Shown here piece by piece: positions 1 through 5,488 of a stretch of 5,488 nucleotides of DNA. The translations under genes and the position numbers were made by a program. The DNA is taken from the NCBI GenBank assembly GCA_938003885.1, contig CALKWT010000217.1, positions 1 to 5,488 on the forward strand, written 5' to 3'. A model generated the notes under the pieces. That model searched no databases, had not been told where the DNA came from, and saw nothing but the letters and a program-made list of their open reading frames with translations. The stretch is from an uncultured Balneolaceae bacterium. GTDB taxonomy: Bacteria; Bacteroidota; Rhodothermia; Balneolales; Balneolaceae. Position 1 is the first letter of the stretch; each line of letters opens with the position of its first letter.

Positions 1-194
1 TCCGGCAATTGGAAAGAATTTATGATGAGGAGCACGCCTTTGAAAATCCGGAGATGGCGTCCGTCAGACTCACCGTCTATACCGAACAGATTGCACGGGA
101 TGATGTGATGGAGGCGATCGCAGCAGCTCTGGATTTCAGCTACACCCGGGATGGGGAGCGCGTGGTTTGGCGGGCTGGCGGAAATGAAGATTAG
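1..194 (+). CDS. FecR-family anti-sigma factor, C-terminal fragment
   Basis: This is the 3' end of a gene that begins before the window. The frame is open from base 3 and gives 63 codons ending at TAG 192-194. The peptide matches the C-terminal domain of Bacteroidota FecR proteins (DUF4974): an N-terminal helix with LERIYD, a strand with AFENPEM, then RLTVYTEQ, a helix DDVMEAIAAALDF and a last strand SYTRDGERVVW. This β-α-β-β-α-β order is STN-like. In the family, a cytoplasmic N-terminus holds an ECF sigma factor, one membrane helix crosses the inner membrane, and this periplasmic domain senses the STN domain of the cognate receptor. The receptor gene directly downstream does carry an STN domain, which supports the assignment. 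The sigma-binding and membrane parts lie outside the window. A TTG at base 9 is not a credible start because the domain is already under way there. Confidence 0.82.
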   Translation, partial: RQLERIYDEEHAFENPEMASVRLTVYTEQIARDDVMEAIAAALDFSYTRDGERVVWRAGGNED

Positions 195-285
195 AGTGTC
201 AAAGAAAGATAATGTCAGATGGGCAATCCATTCTGTGAATAGGATTACACGAATACCTGAACCCTTAACCGAACACAATGTCGTT
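195..285 (+). promoter_or_regulatory. Leader between fecR and susC, with an imperfect palindrome at 225-246
   Basis: These 91 bases separate the fecR stop from the preferred susC start. In FecR-controlled systems the receptor promoter, read by the ECF sigma factor, normally lies here. No convincing -35/-10 or Bacteroidota -33/-7 pair is visible. An imperfect palindrome is visible: AATCC plus ATTC (225-233) pairs with GAAT (237-240) plus GGATT (242-246). This makes a 9-bp stem with one bulged A (241) and a TGT loop. No T-run follows, so it is not a classical terminator. It could be an RNA hairpin, an operator or chance. The region is also open in the susC frame, so it would be coding if susC starts at 184. 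Confidence 0.35.
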
Positions 286-3200
286 ATGCGAAAAACCATT
301 ACTACACTGAGCTTTTTATGGATGGCAGTCAGTTTTCTGATTCCGGGGTTAGCTCCTGTTGTCGCTGCACAGTCGATCCAGCAGGCGGATCCTCCGGCTC
401 TTACCTATTTCAAGGAGCAGGAGATTCTGAAAAGTTCAAACCCGACAATCAGCGTAAAGTTTGAACAGGTCCTTCTAGAGGATGCACTTTCAGAAATCGC
501 CAAAAAAGCCAGGGCAGGTATCTATTTTGATTCAGACCTGACTCCGGAAGTAGAAATTACATCTGAATTTAAGGATACGCGGCTGAGTGATATCCTTCAT
601 GAGGTATTGAAAGAGACCAATCTTGAAATTCATACCATTGGGCGTAACATCTTTTTGAAGCGGAGGGTTACCGATACTCATCCGCTTTTGAGAAATAGTG
701 AATACCTCGCAGGTTCAGAGCTGCAGTACACCCTTAACGGGGCTGTTACCGATTCACATACAGGCGAAGCGCTTCCTGGTGTGTCTGTCGTGGTACAAGG
801 CACAAGCCGCGGCACCGCCACCAGCCTTGAGGGTACATTCAGCCTGGTGGTGGAGGAGGGTGAAGTGCTGGTTTTCTCCTATATCGGTTATCAAAGCCTT
901 GAGATTGCCGTAGAGGGGCAGGAGACGATCCACATTGAGATGACCCAGCAGGTAGTGGCGGGAGATGAACTGGTGGTGGTAGGCTACGGTACGCAACGTG
1001 CCGAAAACCTTACCGGATCTGTCTCTTCGGTCTCCACACAGGACATCGCAGGCTTGCCTGTTCCCACAGTAACTCATGCTTTGCAGGGCCTGGCCCCCGG
1101 CCTGCAGCTTCTGGACGGGGGGGACCGCCCCGGAAGGAACAACCTGGATCTGCTGATCCGGGGCCAGGGTACGCTGGGCCGTGGAAGTAATACGGGAGAT
1201 CGTGGTGCCTCCAGGCCCCTCATTCTGATCGATGGGATTGAAGGAGACCTTGCCACCATGGATATGGATGATGTGGAGAACATCTCGATTCTGAAGGATG
1301 CGGCATCGGCGGCCATTTATGGTTCTAGAGCTGCAAACGGGGTGATTCTGGTAACAACGAAACGGGGACTGGCGAGTGATCGCCCGCAGATCTCTTACAG
1401 CGGTTACACAGGGATTCAAAGCATCACAGCATGGCCGGAACGAGTCGATACAGAAACGCATATGAATCTTGCAAACCTGGCTCGATCCAACTATCTGCAG
1501 TGGTGTCTTGATGGGCGCGATCCAAATGCAGCTACACAGCAGGATTGTTACGATAACCCGAACTATGCCCCCCGTTATTCAGAGGAATATATCCGAAATA
1601 CCGTGGCGGGTACAGATCCGGATGCCTACCCTGATAATGAGTGGGTGGATGAGATGTTCAGTTCCCAGCCCATACAAGAGCATACACTGCGGGTTACCGG
1701 TGGAAGTGCCTCCGCACGGTACGCTCTTTCCCTGAACTACATGGAGGAAAACGGCCTGATGCCAAATACCGGAGCCGACCGGTATGGCCTCCGGTTAAAT
1801 ACTGATTTTCAACCGAGTGACAGGTTAAGTGCAGGGCTGGATGTGTCCGGAAGCCGAAGGTGGGATATCATACCCGCCAGAAACTGGGAAGCAACCTTTT
1901 TCCTCGTTCACGATACACCACCCACCCACAGAACCCGGTACTCTGACGGGACCTATGGGTTGAACCTGTTTGGCCACAGCCCCCTGGCGTATGCAGAAGT
2001 AAGCGGAGATGAACAACGCACCTTTCTTCAGGGAAGCGTCAGAGGACGGTTAAACTATGAGCTGATACCAGACTGGGTCAACGTTCAGGCCAGAGTAGCC
2101 GTGGACTATAACAATATGGATTGGGACCGGTTTATGACAGATCCTAACTATATTGACGAATATCCTGCAGAAGGAACCTACTGGGGGCCAAATTTTGGCG
2201 AGAAAAGAAGCAACCATAATGTAAACACCACCCTGCAGGGAATTGTAAATTTCAGCCAGAACTTCGGAGGGCAGCACGATATCTCCGGCCTGGTCGGGTA
2301 TGAGCAGATTAACAACGACTTTGAAGAGTTCCGGGCGTGGAGAGATCAATATTATAGTAATGAGTTGCGTCCGCTTGATTTAGGGAATACCGCAAATGAC
2401 GGCACCCGGGGCTACGGAAACGAGTGGGCATTGCGCTCCTTTTTTGGAAGATTGAACTATGCACTGCTGGATCGCTACCTGCTGGAGGTTAACGCGAGAT
2501 ATGATGGATCGAGCCGGTTTGCAGAAGGAAACCGTTATGGCTTTTTCCCATCCTTTTCTTTGGGATGGAGAATGTCTGAAGAGAACTTTTTTGATGTAGA
2601 CTGGGTCAGCGAGCTGAAATTCAGAGGGTCCTGGGGCCAGCTTGGAAATCAGTCTGTAGGCCTCTACTCGTACTACTCCTCTATCGATCTGGGCATCCCC
2701 TATTACCTGGGCAACAGCGGCGGAACACAGTCGGTTGGCGGCGCGGCAACCTCCCTTGTGAATGAAGAGGTGTCGTGGGAAACCACAACCGTGATCAATG
2801 CCGGATTTGATGCAACGTTCCTGGAAGGCAGGCTCGATATTATCGGAGATATCTATTCCAGAAGAACTGAGGATATTCTACTGAACTTACCGATTCCGGC
2901 CATGGTAGGACGGGGGGCTCCGGCACAAAACGCTGGCGTTGTTGAAAACAAAGGGTGGGAGCTGAGCGTCAGATGGATGGATATTGTTGGAGATTTTAAT
3001 TACGGAATCAATGTGAATCTCTCCGATAACAGAAACGAAGTGGTGGATCTGCACGGTACAGGGCCCTACATCATGGAGGAAAGAGTGGTCCAGGTGGGAT
3101 CCCCGATCAACTCCTGGTACGGCTGGGAAACTGAAGGCCTGTTTAGTTCCTACGAGCAGATCGACTCACATGCCCAACCGGCCGGACAGGAGACGCATCT

Positions 3201-3762
3201 GGGGGATATCATCTTCAAGGATCAAAATGGAGATGGTGTGATCAATGATGAAGATCGTGTTGTAATCGGAGATCCGAACCCACGATATATCTTTGGAGTG
3301 AACCTGAATTTCGGCTGGAAAAACTTTGATGCCAGCCTCTTCTTTCAGGGAGTGGGCAAAAGGGATCAATACCTGAGCCTCGGGTTTATTCAGGGGCCCG
3401 TCTGGGAAAATTACACATCGGTCTGGCATAAAGATTACTGGACACCGGAAAACCCCGACGCAAGACACCCAGCTTATTACTCGAACTACAATAGAAATTA
3501 TTACGCTACAAACGACTGGTGGATACTTGATGGAAGTTTTATAAAACTGCGGAATGCACAGATCGGATATAATTTTTCGCAGGATCTCCTCTCCGACATC
3601 GGTATTCGAAGTTTGAGAATCTATGTAACCGGGAAAAACCTGTGGATGAAGCAGAACCTGGGGATCAATATCGATCCGGAATATCCCAGCCTGAGCGGTA
3701 CACGGGCAGATTACTATCCACAAACCAGGGTGATCAGCCTGGGTCTGAATGTCTCATTCTAA
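286..3762 (+). CDS. SusC/RagA-family TonB-dependent outer-membrane receptor with N-terminal STN domain
   Basis: The product is 1158 residues from ATG 286, normal for the STN-containing subgroup. Residues 1-28 form a signal peptide (MRK, a hydrophobic core, then VAA before Q29). About 47-125 is the STN domain (DALSEIAKKA, LSDILHEVLKETNLEI), which contacts the FecR encoded upstream. About 148-222 is the carboxypeptidase-regulatory-like domain (GAVTDSHTGEALPGVSV, SYIGYQS). A TonB-box-like DELVVVGYGTQ is at 227-237. The plug follows, with LILIDG at 312-317 and the SusC signature SILKDAASAAIYGSRAANG from 334. The rest is a β-barrel with a Ca-loop-like DQNGDGVINDED at 979-990, DGSFIKLRNAQIGYN from 1082, and a terminal F (SLGLNVSF) typical of BAM-inserted barrels. 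It imports a ligand captured by the SusD partner; the substrate is unknown. Start choice: 286 places the signal peptide first and leaves room for a promoter. ATG 184 (1192 aa, overlapping fecR by 11 bases) and ATG 151 remain open in frame but add a polar extension. Confidence 0.95.
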   Translation: MRKTITTLSFLWMAVSFLIPGLAPVVAAQSIQQADPPALTYFKEQEILKSSNPTISVKFEQVLLEDALSEIAKKARAGIYFDSDLTPEVEITSEFKDTRLSDILHEVLKETNLEIHTIGRNIFLKRRVTDTHPLLRNSEYLAGSELQYTLNGAVTDSHTGEALPGVSVVVQGTSRGTATSLEGTFSLVVEEGEVLVFSYIGYQSLEIAVEGQETIHIEMTQQVVAGDELVVVGYGTQRAENLTGSVSSVSTQDIAGLPVPTVTHALQGLAPGLQLLDGGDRPGRNNLDLLIRGQGTLGRGSNTGDRGASRPLILIDGIEGDLATMDMDDVENISILKDAASAAIYGSRAANGVILVTTKRGLASDRPQISYSGYTGIQSITAWPERVDTETHMNLANLARSNYLQWCLDGRDPNAATQQDCYDNPNYAPRYSEEYIRNTVAGTDPDAYPDNEWVDEMFSSQPIQEHTLRVTGGSASARYALSLNYMEENGLMPNTGADRYGLRLNTDFQPSDRLSAGLDVSGSRRWDIIPARNWEATFFLVHDTPPTHRTRYSDGTYGLNLFGHSPLAYAEVSGDEQRTFLQGSVRGRLNYELIPDWVNVQARVAVDYNNMDWDRFMTDPNYIDEYPAEGTYWGPNFGEKRSNHNVNTTLQGIVNFSQNFGGQHDISGLVGYEQINNDFEEFRAWRDQYYSNELRPLDLGNTANDGTRGYGNEWALRSFFGRLNYALLDRYLLEVNARYDGSSRFAEGNRYGFFPSFSLGWRMSEENFFDVDWVSELKFRGSWGQLGNQSVGLYSYYSSIDLGIPYYLGNSGGTQSVGGAATSLVNEEVSWETTTVINAGFDATFLEGRLDIIGDIYSRRTEDILLNLPIPAMVGRGAPAQNAGVVENKGWELSVRWMDIVGDFNYGINVNLSDNRNEVVDLHGTGPYIMEERVVQVGSPINSWYGWETEGLFSSYEQIDSHAQPAGQETHLGDIIFKDQNGDGVINDEDRVVIGDPNPRYIFGVNLNFGWKNFDASLFFQGVGKRDQYLSLGFIQGPVWENYTSVWHKDYWTPENPDARHPAYYSNYNRNYYATNDWWILDGSFIKLRNAQIGYNFSQDLLSDIGIRSLRIYVTGKNLWMKQNLGINIDPEYPSLSGTRADYYPQTRVISLGLNVSF

Positions 3763-3765
3763 AAC

Positions 3766-3768
3766 AGG
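3766..3768 (+). promoter_or_regulatory. Possible short ribosome binding site for susD
   Basis: An AGG lies in the short susC-susD gap, 7 bases before ATG 3776. It is too close to ATG 3770 to serve that codon. It is the only Shine-Dalgarno-like sequence near the possible starts, and it is weak, as is usual in Bacteroidota. It mildly favours 3776 over 3770, 3806 or 3815. Confidence 0.3.
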
Positions 3769-3775
3769 TATGACT

Positions 3776-5488
3776 ATGACTTTAAAAAATTATTTCGAAT
3801 CTAACATGAGAACAATGAAACGATGGTTCATCGTGATGGCCCTCTTGGTGGGTTTTGGCACCACAGCGTGTGATGACAATTTTTTAAATACCGTACCGAA
3901 TGACCGCATCTCCTCGGAAACGTTCTGGCTGACGGAGCGGGACTTTAAAACCGGGCTTAATGCCTCGTATGAGCGCATGATGGGGGTGAATATTGATCCT
4001 CTCTATTTTGATGCTGCCACCGAAATCGGATATTCCCATGCAGACTGGATGCGGCAGCATGAGTATGTGATGGGGCGGGCCGATGCCTTGTCTGGCTGGT
4101 CGGGTGATATATGGGGGAGAATCTATACCGGAATCAGCCGGGCGAATGAAGTGCTGCAGCAGCTGGAGCAGGTGGAGGATGGAGTCCTCTCTCCTGCGGC
4201 TGAAAACGAAATTCGCGGACAGGCGCTTTTCCTTCGTGGCTACTATTATCATGAGCTACTTTGGATGTTTGGCGGTGTTCCGATTTTTACCAGTGTGCCA
4301 ACCATCGAGGAAGCGCGGGAGATCAGCCGCTCATCACGGGAGGAGGTCTTCGCCCGTATTATGGCCGATCTGACCGAGGCTGCAGACTTATTGCCTGACA
4401 CCTGGTTCTCCAGTGATTATGGCCGTGCTTCAAAAGGGGTAGCGTTGGCCTATCAGGCGAGAGCCAACCTCTACGAAGCCAGCTGGCAAAAGTATCACGA
4501 AGGAAACCAAAGCCGGGCCAGCGAACTGTTTGAGGCAGCTGCGAATGCCGCACAGGGCGTGATCGATCTGAATGTCTATAGCCTGCACCCCGATTTCAGA
4601 GAGTTGTTTACCTATGCCGGTGAGCAAAGCAATGAGATCATTTTTGATTATCAGAAAGTTTCGGGTCAGAACGGCTGGCACGCCTGGCAGGGTTTCGCAC
4701 CCAAAACCATGGGTAGTAACGTAGATGCCACTCCGACACGTCAGCTGGCGGATCGGTTTCCAATGGATGATGGACTGCCCATTGATGAATCTCCGCTGTA
4801 TAATCCTGAGCCTCCGCGAATTACATACAGCGGCGGAAGCCCGACAGTCGAGACCCTTGGGATGTATGAAAACAGAGACCCACGATTTTACGGAACGATA
4901 CTATTTCCGGGCGGTGAATTTAATGGGAGAGTTTATAATTCGTATCCTTCATGTGATAGTGCACCTGCGGGATATTGCAGCCAATCAGCAGATGGAATTT
5001 TGTTAACGGATTATTACAATACCTATACCGGGTATATCGCGATGAAATATGTGGATCCGCAGGATCAGTCAGCCCCGTCTAATAGCGGGCTCAACATTAT
5101 TAAAATGCGATATGGCGATGTTCTGCTGATGTATGCCGAAGCCAAAGCGGAACTGGGGCAGCTGGATGCGTCTGTACAGGATGCCATTCAGCAGCTGAGA
5201 GACAGAGCGGGAATACCTCTTCCGGTAAATATCGCTTCCATGTCTCAGGATGATGCCATTGAATTTATTCGTAACGAACGCGTTATTGAGCTTGCCTGGG
5301 AAGGTCTCCACCTTGCTGATATCCGCAGATGGAAAACTGCCGAAAATGTGCTGAACGGACAAGTTCATGGTATTGAAATTGCCAGCAGCAGCGGTTCGTT
5401 TGCACCCGTCCCGGGTCAGCATACACGGTCTTTTAATGCTTCACGCGATTATTTATGGCCAATCCCGGCTGGGGAAAGAGATCTGAAC
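3776..5488 (+). CDS. SusD/RagB-family nutrient-binding surface lipoprotein, 3' end cut off
   Basis: The frame is open to the window end (571 codons from 3776) and lacks a stop. A lipoprotein signal peptide (KRWFIVMALLVGFGTTA) ends at Cys32, followed by DDNFLN; acidic residues right after the Cys fit the Bacteroidota surface-export signal. SusD hallmarks appear in order: IRGQALFLRGYYYHELLWMF (146-165) running into GGVPIF, a TPR-type helix region, LLMYAEAKAELG (450-461), IRNERVIELAWEGLHLADI (from 498) followed by RRWK, and YLWPIP (559-564). YLWPIP normally lies within about 10-20 residues of the C-terminus, so very little is missing. The protein sits on SusC as a hinged lid and hands it the ligand; the 13-base gap after susC implies co-transcription. 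The start is uncertain: ATGs at 3770, 3776, 3806 and 3815 are all in frame, and 3815 alone would give a compact signal peptide. Substrate cannot be inferred. Confidence 0.93.
   Translation, partial: MTLKNYFESNMRTMKRWFIVMALLVGFGTTACDDNFLNTVPNDRISSETFWLTERDFKTGLNASYERMMGVNIDPLYFDAATEIGYSHADWMRQHEYVMGRADALSGWSGDIWGRIYTGISRANEVLQQLEQVEDGVLSPAAENEIRGQALFLRGYYYHELLWMFGGVPIFTSVPTIEEAREISRSSREEVFARIMADLTEAADLLPDTWFSSDYGRASKGVALAYQARANLYEASWQKYHEGNQSRASELFEAAANAAQGVIDLNVYSLHPDFRELFTYAGEQSNEIIFDYQKVSGQNGWHAWQGFAPKTMGSNVDATPTRQLADRFPMDDGLPIDESPLYNPEPPRITYSGGSPTVETLGMYENRDPRFYGTILFPGGEFNGRVYNSYPSCDSAPAGYCSQSADGILLTDYYNTYTGYIAMKYVDPQDQSAPSNSGLNIIKMRYGDVLLMYAEAKAELGQLDASVQDAIQQLRDRAGIPLPVNIASMSQDDAIEFIRNERVIELAWEGLHLADIRRWKTAENVLNGQVHGIEIASSSGSFAPVPGQHTRSFNASRDYLWPIPAGERDLN

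Noticed and set aside
9..194. Independent 61-residue small protein starting at TTG 9
   Set aside because: The frame is open to the window edge and the peptide matches the interior and end of a FecR C-terminal domain, so it is a truncated larger gene.
211..282. Direct repeat AATGTC at 211-216 and 277-282
   Set aside because: Six bases in an A/T-rich leader is within chance, and there is no further flanking similarity.
754..1461. Long minus-strand open frame (235 codons)
   Set aside because: It lies wholly opposite the conserved carboxypeptidase-like and plug domains of SusC. The peptide is rich in Cys, Arg and His, with no recognisable domain, as expected of an antisense shadow.
3166..3723. 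Minus-strand open frame (185 codons)
   Set aside because: It is fully antisense to the conserved C-terminal barrel of SusC, with no recognisable domain.
3884..4681. Several open frames on both strands (minus 3884-4252, 4359-4553 and 4430-4681; plus 4083-4373)
   Set aside because: All fall inside the continuous SusD frame, which carries clear family motifs over this whole stretch.
5069..5422. Minus-strand open frame (117 codons)
   Set aside because: It is antisense to the most conserved SusD region (YAEAKAELG, RNERVIELAWEG), so a shadow.

Overview
The window looks like part of the genome of a member of the Bacteroidota or a close relative (Balneolota/Rhodothermota). The main reason is an adjacent SusC-type TonB-dependent receptor and SusD-type lipoprotein, a pair essentially confined to that group. 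Base composition is moderate, roughly half G+C. The sequence alone does not fix the genus; a Balneolota-like origin is a guess from overall protein style.

Layout, all on the + strand: (1) bases 1-194 hold the last 63 codons of a FecR-family anti-sigma factor, cut off by the window start. (2) Bases 195-285 are a short leader, probably non-coding, with an imperfect hairpin-forming palindrome at 225-246. (3) Bases 286-3762 encode a full-length SusC/RagA-family outer-membrane receptor with an extra N-terminal STN signalling domain. (4) After a gap of about 13 bases, a SusD/RagB-family surface lipoprotein runs from about 3776 to the window end, lacking only its last residues and stop codon. There is no gene-free stretch over 300 bases, and I saw no RNA gene, mobile element, CRISPR array or terminator.

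How the parts work together, from family knowledge: SusD caps SusC on the cell surface and captures an oligosaccharide or other nutrient. SusC imports it using TonB energy. When ligand is bound, the periplasmic STN domain of SusC contacts the C-terminal domain of FecR, which releases an ECF sigma factor that switches on susCD. That sigma factor is expected just upstream of the window. Substrate-specific enzymes, if present, should lie downstream. The substrate cannot be read from this window.

I found no undescribed system. The points worth a second look are modest: the leader palindrome, the undecided start codons of both genes, a lone cysteine pair in each exported protein, and the shared STN-like fold of FecR and SusC.
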